The notes: generated by a model not told the origin, from the letters alone. DNA of 64,000 nt from Pseudomonas mendocina (GCF_900636545.1 NZ_LR134290.1:2728001-2792000), one strand, 5' to 3'; counted from the stretch's first letter, positions 25,975 through 33,912 are shown. Numbers and translations: made by a program.

Positions 25975-26340
25975 ATGGCACGCACCACTATGGAATTGGC
26001 ATTCATCAGCGCTGAGCGCGTCCAGTTCGATAACGTAAAGCTCGTCAAATTGTTCTTCGGTGACGAACCCGATGGCGAAAAGGACCTCGGCGTTTCGCTC
26101 ATGTCGATGCAAGTCACTGAAGACGCCCTCGACGAAGTGTGGGCGGCCTGCCAGGGCTTCGATGTACTGGAGACCATCCGCGTTACTGCCGAAATCGAAC
26201 GCGGCTCCAAGAACGCGGGCAAGTTCATCGTCCTGCACGTCGAGTCGGCTAAGCCGGCTCAGGCCAACAAGCCGGCCCCGCAAGCCACCCAACAACAGCC
26301 CAAGCCGACCGGTGCTCAACCGGACGCGGCCAAGGCCTGA
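25975..26340 (+). CDS. Candidate ssDNA-binding protein (gpV position)
   Basis: A 121-residue protein: folded first about 85 residues (MARTTMELAFISAERVQF, EDALDEVWAACQGFDVLETIRVTAEIERG) and a Gln/Pro/Ala-rich tail (about 87-121). It occupies the place of the ssDNA-binding protein in Pf-type order, just ahead of the coat genes. It coats the viral single strand before extrusion. Assignment rests mainly on position; the beta-rich first part with a flexible tail is compatible. RBS GAGGAAA is good. Confidence 0.6.
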   Translation: MARTTMELAFISAERVQFDNVKLVKLFFGDEPDGEKDLGVSLMSMQVTEDALDEVWAACQGFDVLETIRVTAEIERGSKNAGKFIVLHVESAKPAQANKPAPQATQQQPKPTGAQPDAAKA

Positions 26341-26355
26341 CGGGAGGGCGCCGCC

Positions 26356-26535
26356 GTGCTGATCGTTGATCGCGTGCTGTGTGACTGCTGCGGGCAGCCC
26401 ATGGGCCAGCTCTACAGCCAGCCTGCTCCTCAGCCCGACCTGCTGCCCGATCTGAACAAGGCGCCCGCCCTCGTCATCTGCCCCGACTGCATCGCCATGG
26501 CTGAGGTCATCCGCGACCCCAGCCTGGCTGAGTAA
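26356..26535 (+). CDS. Small zinc-ribbon-like prophage protein
   Basis: A 59-residue protein starting at GTG 26356 after GGGAGGG. Two cysteine pairs, CDCC near residue 8 and CPDC near residue 42, look like a small zinc ribbon. Lies 15 bases after the ssDNA-binding candidate and 10 before the next gene. Role unknown. Confidence 0.6.
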   Translation: MLIVDRVLCDCCGQPMGQLYSQPAPQPDLLPDLNKAPALVICPDCIAMAEVIRDPSLAE

Positions 26536-26545
26536 CCGAGGGCCT

Positions 26546-26764
26546 ATGAATTTCATCGCCTGCGATGGGGAATGGTCGGTTGGTGCCTCGGGTGAACTCT
26601 TGTGCACAGGCCAACTGGTATCCGTCGCGGACGCTGAAATGCAGGGCCTTACAGGCTCTGCGCTCACCTGGGATGACGTGTCCGAACTGCAAGGCGAAGC
26701 GATGATTCTGTTCGCCACCGTGTTCGGGTTCCTCGTCCTCAAAAAAGTCCTGAAATCGAGGTAA
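26546..26764 (+). CDS. Small membrane virion-type protein
   Basis: A 72-residue protein with a soluble N-terminus containing two cysteines (FIACDGEW, GELLCTGQ) and a C-terminal membrane helix (about residues 52-67) ending in KKVLKSR. A helix followed by basic residues is typical of filamentous phage minor virion proteins. RBS CCGAGGG. Immediately precedes the major coat gene. Confidence 0.65.
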   Translation: MNFIACDGEWSVGASGELLCTGQLVSVADAEMQGLTGSALTWDDVSELQGEAMILFATVFGFLVLKKVLKSR

Positions 26765-26769
26765 TACCC

Positions 26770-26976
26770 ATGAAGCACATCCGCACCCTGCGCCGTTCGC
26801 TCGGCGCCGCTGCTGCAGTCGGCGTACTGACTGTTCAACAGGCTTATGCCGCCCTGCCAGCCGAGGTGAACACCGAACTCGGCAACGCCAAGACCGACGT
26901 TGTCGAGCTGGGTGGCCTGGTCCTCGTCGTGCTGATCGCGGCTGCCGCGTTCAAGTACATGCGTCGTGCCATGTAA
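26770..26976 (+). CDS. Major coat protein (pVIII-like)
   Basis: A 68-residue precursor with signal peptide (basic N-terminus, cleaved after QQAYA, about residue 27). The mature part is 41 residues with the classical major coat layout: acidic N-terminus (PAEVNTEL), a long hydrophobic helix (LGGLVLVVLIAAAAF) and a basic end (KYMRRAM) that contacts DNA. A strong terminator follows, as is usual to limit read-through after the highly expressed coat gene. Confidence 0.9.
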   Translation: MKHIRTLRRSLGAAAAVGVLTVQQAYAALPAEVNTELGNAKTDVVELGGLVLVVLIAAAAFKYMRRAM

Positions 26977-27009
26977 CCCAGCAACTGCACGTATGTGCCG
27001 AAGCAAGCA

Positions 27010-27037
27010 AAGCCCCGCCTCGGCGGGGTTTTCTTTT
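27010..27037 (+). terminator. Terminator after major coat gene
   Basis: AAAGCCCCGCC TC GGCGGGGTTTTCTTTT; classic position in filamentous phages between the coat and adsorption genes. Confidence 0.88.
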
Positions 27038-27049
27038 CCGGATACCGCC

Positions 27050-27121
27050 ATGAACTACCAACTGTTTGTCCTGCTGATCACCGTCCTGGCGCTGTATCTC
27101 GTGTTCTTTGGGCGGGTTTAA
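27050..27121 (+). CDS. Tiny single-helix membrane protein (pVII/pIX-like)
   Basis: A 23-residue open frame MNYQLFVLLITVLALYLVF-FGRV, one membrane helix with a basic end, located between coat terminator and pIII-like gene. Size and hydrophobicity are like the tip proteins pVII/pIX of Ff phages (about 32-33 residues). No signal peptide needed. The RBS is weak (CCGGATACC), so translation may be coupled. Confidence 0.5.
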   Translation: MNYQLFVLLITVLALYLVFFGRV

Positions 27122-27123
27122 CG

Positions 27124-28542
27124 ATGAACAAGCCAGGTTTACTACTTCGATTATTGCTGGTCCTTGGCCTTATGGGGTGGGGGCAGTTTGTTTTTTCAGC
27201 TACCTATAACTTCGCAAATTCGACTGACGCGGTTAAGGCCTGCCAAGCTGCTGAGCGCTCTGGTACTTACCCAGGTTCTTGGTGTCAGGTATACGGCCAA
27301 CAGCAACAAGCCATTCTTGTTAGCTCCATTGGCAGTATTATTCACGCTTACAAATGGTCTGGTTGCCCTGCTGGTCAGATACCAACCGGTGCTGGCGGCC
27401 AGTGCATCACGCCTGAGCCAGATAAATGTGAATCGTCAGTCGGCTCCAATGTCGGCCACCAGCATCGGCTGGGTGAGTTCACCGGGAGAGGTGTCGTCGG
27501 TGCTCGGATCGATCCGCCGGGCGTGGTCTGCGACGGCGGTTGCCAGTACGCCTCCACTCAGCAGCCACCCACTAGCATCACGCGGTTCGTCAACGGTGAC
27601 CCTAGCGGGGTCTTCGCGACCTACACATACAAGGGCAATGGCGTTTCTTGTACCGGTGGCGATGCCATCCGTTCACAGCCCACTAACGGCACTCCAACAG
27701 CTGAGAAAAGCAGCGAGTGCACGAACAAAATAGTCCACGCCGATGGCAGCCAAACCTACTCGTGCAGTTCGGCTGAAAAGTACACCGACATTGGCAACAT
27801 GAACTGCGGCCAGTTCGAAGCCGGTGGTGAATATCGCTGTGAGCCGAAAGCGCCCAGCCCAAAGATGACCGACAAAACCACCGATGTCGAAGTCACCGAA
27901 AAAACCAATCCGGACGGTTCAAAAGACACCACAACCACGACCACCACGACCACCACCAATTGCAGTGGTGTGAATGCGTGCTCAACCAGCACCACCACCT
28001 CAAGCACCACCAGCCACACCAAGTCGGACGGCACTCCGGGTGGCGAGTCCACCACCTGTACCGGCGCGGCCTGTCCTGACTCGGACGGCAAAAGCCAGGA
28101 AGAGCGCGAAAAGGAACAAGAAGAGGAAAGCGAAAGCTCCGTGTCTGGTGGCCAGACCTGTGAGGCCGCCCCGGTGTGCGAAGGCGATGCCGTCCAGTGC
28201 GCCATCCTCAATCAACAGTACGAGGCCCGTTGCGACTTCGAAGAGGCCAACGACTTTGAAGAAAACAAAGACGCGATCAATGGGCTGCTGGAAGGCGATA
28301 AGTTCAACCTGCAGGAAGGCCAGGGTGATATCGACGTGCCCTCCTTCATTAGCCAGGGCACCCGCTTTCTGACCCCGTCCTGCCCACCTGATCGCGTCAT
28401 TTCCCTCTCCATGGCAGGCCGCACGGTCGGCCTGTCCTTTCAACCGCTCTGCACCTTCGCCAGCTCACTCGGCCCGTTCCTCGTCGCCGTCACCGCCGTG
28501 ATCTGCGCGCTCTATGTCGGTCGTTCCGTAGGAGGTAACTAA
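27124..28542 (+). CDS. Minor coat / adsorption protein (pIII, CoaA-like)
   Basis: A 472-residue protein with signal peptide (LLLRLLLVLGLMGWGQFVFSA, cleaved near residue 26), many cysteine pairs in the N-terminal receptor-type domain, a Thr/Ser-rich linker including ten threonines in a row, and a single membrane anchor at the end (FASSLGPFLVAVTAVICALYVG). This is the domain plan of filamentous phage pIII, which binds the host receptor (pili for Pf phages) and releases virions. Start at 27124 rather than upstream because the signal peptide begins here. Confidence 0.85.
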   Translation: MNKPGLLLRLLLVLGLMGWGQFVFSATYNFANSTDAVKACQAAERSGTYPGSWCQVYGQQQQAILVSSIGSIIHAYKWSGCPAGQIPTGAGGQCITPEPDKCESSVGSNVGHQHRLGEFTGRGVVGARIDPPGVVCDGGCQYASTQQPPTSITRFVNGDPSGVFATYTYKGNGVSCTGGDAIRSQPTNGTPTAEKSSECTNKIVHADGSQTYSCSSAEKYTDIGNMNCGQFEAGGEYRCEPKAPSPKMTDKTTDVEVTEKTNPDGSKDTTTTTTTTTTNCSGVNACSTSTTTSSTTSHTKSDGTPGGESTTCTGAACPDSDGKSQEEREKEQEEESESSVSGGQTCEAAPVCEGDAVQCAILNQQYEARCDFEEANDFEENKDAINGLLEGDKFNLQEGQGDIDVPSFISQGTRFLTPSCPPDRVISLSMAGRTVGLSFQPLCTFASSLGPFLVAVTAVICALYVGRSVGGN

Positions 28543-28868
28543 TGCACTACCTATTCCTTGCACAGCTCCTGATCATGATCGTCGGGCCATTGGTGAAGAT
28601 GGCGCTACGCATCATCGGCTTCGGCTTCGTTTCCTATGTCGGCTTCAATCTCGTGATCGATCAGGCACGCAGTTACATGCAAGCCAGCATGGGTCAGCTA
28701 GGTGCCGAAATCAGCGGCATCCTCGGCCTCGCCAACTTCGACGTGATCGTCAACATGTACTTCGCGGCTATCGCCACGCGGTTCATCCTGGCCGGCATCG
28801 ACAAGGCCCAGGATCGCAAGCGCAATCAGGTCTGGCGCAAGCCAGGCGGCACCTCAATCGAAGCTTAA
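28542..28868 (+). CDS. Inovirus pVI-like protein, DUF2523
   Basis: A 108-residue hydrophobic protein with about three membrane helices and a basic tail, a DUF2523 member (family of minor tail protein pVI of Pf-type inoviruses). Overlaps the pIII-like stop by 1 base. It would form the virion tip with pIII. Confidence 0.85.
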   Translation: MHYLFLAQLLIMIVGPLVKMALRIIGFGFVSYVGFNLVIDQARSYMQASMGQLGAEISGILGLANFDVIVNMYFAAIATRFILAGIDKAQDRKRNQVWRKPGGTSIEA

Positions 28869-28880
28869 GGGGGCCGCACC

Positions 28881-30059
28881 ATGCTCGTTATCCGCACCGG
28901 CAAGCCCGGCCACGGCAAGACCCTCAACACCATCCGTGAAGTCGACCAGAAAGCCCTGGCCGAAGGGCGTGTGGTCTACTTCCACAACATCAACGGCCTC
29001 AAACCCGAAACCTTGCAGGCGCAGTGGTTCGAGTTCGAAGACCCGGAAAAGTGGTACGAACTGCCGAAAGACAGCATCGTCGTCATCGATGAGGCCCAAG
29101 GCTGGTTTGGCGCCCGTGACCCAAGGGCGCGACCGCCAGAGCACATCACCCGCTTCGAAACCATGCGTCACCAAGGCCATGAAGTGCACCTGGTCACCCA
29201 GGACCCGCGATACCTGGATGTGCACCTTCGCCGCCTGTGCAACAGCCACATCCACTACTGGCGCGTCTTCAAGTCATCCCAGCTGTTGCGCTTCGAATCC
29301 GAAGTGGTGGTGGAAAAGGTCGAAGTCAAAACCAGCTTCAAGGATGCCGACAAGAAAACCCTACGCCTCGATAAGCGCTACTTCGGTAGCTACACCAGCA
29401 CCAACGCCAAACACCACTTTCAGACCACGGTGCCAACCAAGTTCATCCTGGCTGCTGCCGTCATTGCTATTGCTGTCGTTTGGTCGTATCGCTTCATCGG
29501 GCAATACGCACCTACAGGCGAGAGCGCGGCATCGGCAGGCGCGCCCGAGGCAAGCGTGGTTGAGCAAGCCAAAGGGGCTATTGGCTCCTTCATCAATCCG
29601 CTTGGCCAGCAGGCGCCCGAGCAAGACAGAAAGAACCCCGCCAACTACCTGGCCGACCGAACACCTCGGGTGCCGCAGCTACCGGCATCGGCTCCGATCT
29701 ATGACGACCTGACCAAGCCCAAGGCCTTTCCGCGGCTGTACTGCATGTCCAGCCATGACCCCGATATCTATGCCCGCAAGTTCGCCAGCGCCCCGAGCGC
29801 CACCGTCAACGGCAGGCCGACCGTGTGCCAGTGCTACACCCAACAAGGCACCAAGGTGAAAACTGATTTTCGGTTTTGCCTGGATGTCGTCGAGAACGGC
29901 TATTTCGATCCCGCGATACCTGATCGCACCCAGCCAGAATACAGCCAGGCTCCCGCCGCCCAGCCTCCCAGCTCGCCCCCTGTTCAGACGCCCCCAGAGC
30001 CGCAGTCAAACAACGGCGTAACCATCGTGACCTATGAGAAGGGGCGTTTCTTGTGGTGA
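28881..30059 (+). CDS. Zot-family phage assembly ATPase (pI)
   Basis: A 392-residue inner membrane morphogenesis ATPase: Walker A GKPGHGKT at 7-14, Walker B SIVVIDEAQ at 65-73, membrane helix about 187-205 and a periplasmic C-terminal part with a Pro-rich end. The protein drives virion extrusion together with the secretin. Although the family is called zonula occludens toxin, no toxic role should be inferred. Start with a Shine-Dalgarno-like GGGGG before ATG at 28881. Confidence 0.92.
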   Translation: MLVIRTGKPGHGKTLNTIREVDQKALAEGRVVYFHNINGLKPETLQAQWFEFEDPEKWYELPKDSIVVIDEAQGWFGARDPRARPPEHITRFETMRHQGHEVHLVTQDPRYLDVHLRRLCNSHIHYWRVFKSSQLLRFESEVVVEKVEVKTSFKDADKKTLRLDKRYFGSYTSTNAKHHFQTTVPTKFILAAAVIAIAVVWSYRFIGQYAPTGESAASAGAPEASVVEQAKGAIGSFINPLGQQAPEQDRKNPANYLADRTPRVPQLPASAPIYDDLTKPKAFPRLYCMSSHDPDIYARKFASAPSATVNGRPTVCQCYTQQGTKVKTDFRFCLDVVENGYFDPAIPDRTQPEYSQAPAAQPPSSPPVQTPPEPQSNNGVTIVTYEKGRFLW

Positions 30060-30106
30060 TCCCTCGGGGCGTCCTGGGCGTGTTCTGCATACGCCTGCGA
30101 GGGACG

Positions 30107-30131
30107 AGCAGGCGCGCAGAACGCGCCTGCT
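30107..30131. promoter_or_regulatory. Perfect inverted repeat before rep, candidate phage origin
   Basis: AGCAGGCGCG-CAGAA-CGCGCCTGCT: 10-base arms, 5-base loop, no T-run. Lies in the 143-base gap between zot and rep; suited as an origin or packaging hairpin. Confidence 0.5.
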
Positions 30132-30202
30132 GACGCCCTTGTAGCACGTCAGATAAACCAAGGTTAAACGTGTCGATTCGGCACTATTTGGAGCAGTAGA
30201 AA

Positions 30203-31480
30203 ATGGCAGTTAAAGACCAACTCCGTGTTGATGGTGAGTTCAATAAAACCCCGACCGGTAGGCTGTTTTTCGACAGCATGACCGCTCGGATAACTGACCT
30301 TTCCAACGTCCGAATCCTGGCCTGCAGTGTCGATACCGTCCGCCAGTTGTATCGCGGCCTGATCCGCCCGGAAATCATGTGCCTATTCGACAAGCCAGGG
30401 ACCATCGTTGACTTCGCTGGCCAGCGTTGGCACTCGGGCCGTGTGAGCAAGGATTCCGGCTACCAGTACAAGCTGCAGAATGCTGACCTGGGCATCATCC
30501 TGCTGGTGAAGAACTTCAACGCCAAGCTGGAGAACATCGGGCCACACCTGAAAATCGAAGTGTCGCCCCATGCCATCGACACCTTCTCGCCTGAGCGCCT
30601 GCAAGAGCGCCTCGACTACTACGCCAGCCACGTCCTGACCAACATCGAACGCAACCAATGCGCTGTCCACCTCGCGCTTGACCTCCAAGGCTGGCAACCG
30701 CCTGCCGATCTGGTCGCCCGCATGCACTGCCGCGCACGTGCTGCCCGTGATATTTCCGGCATCAAGGAAATCCAGTGGACGCTGGAGTCTGCGACCTACG
30801 GTAAAGGCCAGTCCTACCTGTTTGGCTCCGCTGGAGGCGTCCAGCTGGGCATCTACAACAAGACCGAACAAGCCCGAGCCATCGATAAGCTCGACTACTG
30901 GGAAGGCGTCTGGAAGCGTCGCGATAGCTTCGACGAAACCGACCCGGACAACTACAACCCCGAGCAAGACGTGTGGCGTGTCGAGCTGCGTTACCACCAC
31001 TCTGTTATCCAGCAATTCGCCAGTGGCTCGGTGGATCTGCACACCGGTGCGGCCATTGAAACCAACAGCTACGCCGCCTTTGCTCCGCACCTCGACGGCC
31101 TGTGGCGCTATGGCCTGCGCCAATTCAAGTTGCTGGCTCGCCCTGGTTACTTCGAACCCATCTGGACGCTGATCCGCGACGACGTGCGCGTCGATCTGCC
31201 GGTCGATTCCCTGGTGGACGAAACCGAGTACAAGCGCCAATACAAGACCTCGCGGGGCTTCTCCGGTAAGAACGTGGAACTGTTCCTGGGAAACTTCGTC
31301 AGCCTGCTGGCACGGGAGCGAGTGGGCGCTAGAAAGGCTTTCTATCGGCTCAAGGATTGGGAATGCTGGCCGGTGATCCGCGACCACTATGCCGCCAAGG
31401 GCATGGATGAGGACGGTCTGTACAAGCACATCAAAGGCATCCTTGAGGAACGGCATGTGCGTTGGGGGCGTGCTGTCTGA
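30203..31480 (+). CDS. Phage replication initiation protein (Rep_trans type)
   Basis: A 425-residue protein of the replication initiation factor family (Rep_trans): hydrophobic acidic motif AVHLALDLQGW around residue 155, the IYNKTEQA motif with the catalytic-type tyrosine about residue 220, and DVWRVELRYHHSV. It nicks the phage origin and starts rolling-circle replication. Position between Zot and integrase matches Pf4. RBS GGAGCAG. Followed by the integrase with little space. Confidence 0.88.
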   Translation: MAVKDQLRVDGEFNKTPTGRLFFDSMTARITDLSNVRILACSVDTVRQLYRGLIRPEIMCLFDKPGTIVDFAGQRWHSGRVSKDSGYQYKLQNADLGIILLVKNFNAKLENIGPHLKIEVSPHAIDTFSPERLQERLDYYASHVLTNIERNQCAVHLALDLQGWQPPADLVARMHCRARAARDISGIKEIQWTLESATYGKGQSYLFGSAGGVQLGIYNKTEQARAIDKLDYWEGVWKRRDSFDETDPDNYNPEQDVWRVELRYHHSVIQQFASGSVDLHTGAAIETNSYAAFAPHLDGLWRYGLRQFKLLARPGYFEPIWTLIRDDVRVDLPVDSLVDETEYKRQYKTSRGFSGKNVELFLGNFVSLLARERVGARKAFYRLKDWECWPVIRDHYAAKGMDEDGLYKHIKGILEERHVRWGRAV

Positions 31481-31549
31481 TGTTTGTTTGCCAAATACAC
31501 AAACAAGACAAACACGCTGACGTTCACGCTCTTGGCCGGGGCCGACATC

Positions 31550-32557
31550 ATGGCAATTGAGCAACTGAGCGATGGCCGCTGGAAAGTCGATGTTGAGCCC
31601 ATCAAGGGCCGGCGCTTTCGCAAGACCTTCAAGACCAAGGGTGAAGCCCAGCGCTTTGAGGCAACCTGCCGGGCCAACTGCATCGAATCCCCTGCCTGGA
31701 CGCCCAAGCCGAAAGACCGTCGCCGCCTCTCCGAACTCTGCACCCGCTACCACGAACTGCACGGCCACGCCCTGGCTGACGGTGCCGCGATCCTCCGAAC
31801 CCTGCAGAACCTTGCCAAGGATCTAGGCGATCCTATCGCGGTGAAGCTTACCGGCAATGCCTTCTGCGAAACGCGCAGCGAGCTGCTCAAGGCTGGCATT
31901 CAAGGCAAGACCATGAATAACCGGCTGGGCTACCTGAAAGCGCTGTTCAACGAACTGCACCGCCTGGGCGATATCGACTACCCGAACCCGCTGGCCAAGG
32001 TACGTCCGCTACGCCTTCAGGAACGTCCTATCTCCTTCCTGTCGACCTGCCAGATAGCTGAGCTGCTTGAAGCTCTGGACGGACGCACGACTAGCCCAGG
32101 CATCGGCCTGATCGCTCGCGTCTGTCTGAGTACTGGGGCTCGATGGGGAGAAGCCCAAGCGCTGACACCTGAGCGAGTGCGTAACGGCATGGTGACCTTC
32201 GCCAACACCAAGTCGAAGCGAACCCGGTCGATACCGATTGCTGGCGAACTGGAAAAGGCTTTGCAGATCTACTTCAAGCGACACGGCCTGTTCACCAACT
32301 GCATACTGACCTTCAGCAGGGTCCTGGAGAAGACCTCGATCAAGCTCCCGGCCGGCCAGGCCACCCATGTGCTGCGGCACACATTCGCCAGCCACTTCGT
32401 CATGCGGGGCGGGAATATCCTGACGCTTCAGAAAATCCTGGGGCATACGTCGCTGGCAATGACCATGCGCTATGCGCACCTGTCACCCGATCATTTGCAG
32501 GATGCTTTGACCTTGAATCCGCTTTTCGACACTTCTTCGACACCTGCCGAAAGCTGA
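31550..32557 (+). CDS. Tyrosine-type integrase of the prophage
   Basis: A 335-residue recombinase with N-terminal SAM-like domain and complete catalytic set: Arg198 in STGARWGE, Lys near 221-223, H-x-x-R at 273-276 (HVLRH), His299, and nucleophile Tyr308 (MRYAH). The 3' end lies about 50 bases from the att/tRNA site it recognises. An upstream in-frame TTG is open; ATG at 31550 starts the conserved N-terminus MAIEQLSDGRW. Confidence 0.92.
   Translation: MAIEQLSDGRWKVDVEPIKGRRFRKTFKTKGEAQRFEATCRANCIESPAWTPKPKDRRRLSELCTRYHELHGHALADGAAILRTLQNLAKDLGDPIAVKLTGNAFCETRSELLKAGIQGKTMNNRLGYLKALFNELHRLGDIDYPNPLAKVRPLRLQERPISFLSTCQIAELLEALDGRTTSPGIGLIARVCLSTGARWGEAQALTPERVRNGMVTFANTKSKRTRSIPIAGELEKALQIYFKRHGLFTNCILTFSRVLEKTSIKLPAGQATHVLRHTFASHFVMRGGNILTLQKILGHTSLAMTMRYAHLSPDHLQDALTLNPLFDTSSTPAES
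32524..32543 (+). repeat. TTCGACA repeat near right att, possible integrase arm site
   Basis: TTTCGACACTTCTTCGACAC inside the integrase 3' end; one mismatch to 20245-20264, same orientation. Confidence 0.45.
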
Positions 32558-32562
32558 AAAGC

Positions 32563-32599
32563 AAAAAGCCCCGAAAACTTGTTAGCTTTCAGGGCTTTA
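32563..32599 (-). terminator. Element-borne terminator downstream of tRNA-Ser
   Basis: On the minus strand AAAGCCC-TGAAAGC-TAACAA-GTTTTCGGGGCTTTTT (imperfect stem with a mismatch). It sits just past the reconstituted 3' end of tRNA-Ser and resembles the displaced terminator at 20079-20116. Confidence 0.6.
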
Positions 32600-32606
32600 G
32601 GTATTG

Positions 32607-32636
32607 CGAAAGTGGCGGTGAAGAAGAGATTCGAAC
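32607..32636. repeat. Right attachment site copy
   Basis: 30 bases identical to the left site, overlapping the 3' end of the intact tRNA-Ser. Integration has kept this gene functional. Confidence 0.92.
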
Positions 32637-32702
32637 TCTTGATACGGTTTCCCGTATACACACTTTCCAGGCGTGCTCCTTCAACCACTCGGACACTTCA
32701 CC
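32613..32702 (-). tRNA. tRNA-Ser (anticodon GGA)
   Basis: Type II tRNA of 90 nt with CCA encoded: acceptor GGTGAAG / CTTCACC, anticodon arm GCCTGGAAAGTGTG with GGA anticodon, variable arm TATACGGGAAACCGTAT, T-loop TTCGAAT. The gene is complete despite phage insertion at its 3' end. Confidence 0.97.
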
Positions 32703-32794
32703 GGATCTCGACGTTTTGGCGTGCAGCCCGTCGAGGTGCGCTAATGTAGACGAATGTTTTTCGAATGGCAAATTTTTTTAAAGGATTCATGCGC

Positions 32795-33013
32795 TTAAGA
32801 GCGCAGCGTGTTTTCCTTAGGGGCGTCGGCAGGCTTTTCGTCGAAACGCAGGTGGCCGAACAGCAAGAAGCCCAGGGACAGAAACAGGCCCACGCCGAAG
32901 AGCAACAGCACGCCCGCGGGACTACGCAGGTAGAGCGTCTCGCTGAGCACGACCGACACCAGCAGCAAACTGATCACGGTGACTGTATAAAGGATCGGGT
33001 ACAGGATATTCAT
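32795..33013 (-). CDS. Small two-helix membrane protein
   Basis: A 72-residue protein with two hydrophobic helices (LYPILYTVTVISLLLVSVV; GVLLLFGVGLFLSLGFLLFG) and an acidic/basic tail. AAGGAG 6 bases upstream of the ATG at 33013 sets the start. A hypothetical found next to tRNA genes in Pseudomonas; function unknown. Confidence 0.7.
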   Translation of the reverse strand: MNILYPILYTVTVISLLLVSVVLSETLYLRSPAGVLLLFGVGLFLSLGFLLFGHLRFDEKPADAPKENTLRS

Positions 33014-33199
33014 GGGCAGCTCCTTCGCTTCGCTGCTCACCTTAAGGGTCAGGTTTCGCCGTACGCCAATTGCTATCCAGCATCACCACGATAGGCAAAA
33101 ACACTGACCCACCAGTCAGTCATGGCGCTTTACCGGAACGATTGGGCTGAGTACCTTCTGCCGACATTCAGCCCCGCGGCTCCAACAAGGAAAACTGCC

Positions 33200-33889
33200 A
33201 TGAGCGACCTGATCAGCTATCAACTCGAAGACGGCATCGCCACCCTCACCCTGAGCAATGGCAAGGTCAATGCCATCTCGCCCGATGTGATCGCCGCCTT
33301 CAATACTGCGCTCGACCGCGCGGAACAGGATCGCGCTATCGTCATCATCACCGGTCAGCCAGGCATTCTTTCCGGCGGCTACGACCTGAAAGTAATGACC
33401 TCCGGCCCGCAGAACGCGATCAACCTGGTAGCCGCTGGTTCCACCCTGGCGCGGCGCATGCTCGCCCACCCCTTCCCGATAATTGTGGCCTGCCCGGGTC
33501 ATGCCGTGGCCAAGGGTGCCTTCATCCTGCTGTCGAGCGATTACCGTATCGGCGTCGAGGGCCCGTTCAGCATCGGCCTGAACGAAGTTCAGATCGGCAT
33601 GACCATGCATCATGTCGGTATCGAGCTGGCCCGTGACCGCCTGCGCAAGTCAGCCTTCCACCGCTCGGTGATCAATGGCGAGATGTTCGATCCGGCGGCA
33701 GCCGTAGATGCCGGCTTTCTGGACAAGGTGGTACCGGCAGAGCAATTGCTGGCCACCGCCCAGGCGGCAGCGCAGCAGATGAAGAAGATAAATATGACCG
33801 CGCACAAAAACACCAAGCTGAAAGTGCGCAAGGCGTTGCTGGAAATCCTCGATGCCGCCATCGAGATGGACAAGCAGCATCTGATGTAA
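33200..33889 (+). CDS. Crotonase-superfamily protein (enoyl-CoA hydratase/isomerase)
   Basis: A 229-residue crotonase-fold protein: N-terminal IATLTLSNGKVNAISPD, oxyanion-hole region GILSGGYDLK and GHAVAKGAFILLSSDYRIG. It is shorter than average (about 260), and the typical catalytic glutamates are not evident (ARDRL instead of the E-containing motif), so its reaction is uncertain. Start at 33200 after AAGGAAAA; an in-frame upstream ATG lacks RBS and conserved sequence. Followed by a terminator. Confidence 0.8.
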   Translation: MSDLISYQLEDGIATLTLSNGKVNAISPDVIAAFNTALDRAEQDRAIVIITGQPGILSGGYDLKVMTSGPQNAINLVAAGSTLARRMLAHPFPIIVACPGHAVAKGAFILLSSDYRIGVEGPFSIGLNEVQIGMTMHHVGIELARDRLRKSAFHRSVINGEMFDPAAAVDAGFLDKVVPAEQLLATAQAAAQQMKKINMTAHKNTKLKVRKALLEILDAAIEMDKQHLM

Positions 33890-33912
33890 ACACGGGATAC
33901 ACCGCGCCTATG

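Larger units (their letters stand above)
20121..32636. mobile_element. Filamentous (inovirus, Pf-like) prophage in tRNA-Ser(GGA)
   Basis: About 12.5 kb bounded by a 30-bp perfect direct repeat. The rightward arm has the complete inovirus order: excisionase-like, ssDNA-binding candidate, coat proteins, pIII-like, pVI-like, Zot/pI, Rep, tyrosine integrase next to the intact tRNA. This is the same order as Pf1/Pf4 of P. aeruginosa. The leftward arm carries a repressor-like gene and AT-rich cargo (two overlapping unknown genes, a membrane-anchored unknown, a CsrA-like gene, a NACHT NTPase). All structural frames are intact, so it may be active. Pf4 sits at a tRNA-Gly; this one uses tRNA-Ser. Confidence 0.92.

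Noticed and set aside
25846..27051. A 401-codon minus-strand frame across ssb and coat genes
   Set aside because: Would run against the phage structural operon whose small genes have good ribosome sites and coat-protein features.
28881..30059. Reading the Zot gene as a toxin
   Set aside because: Gene order, Walker motifs and membrane helix show the phage assembly ATPase; the toxin name comes from the Vibrio relative.
30383..31768. A 461-codon minus-strand frame opposite rep
   Set aside because: Shadow of the Rep and integrase genes.
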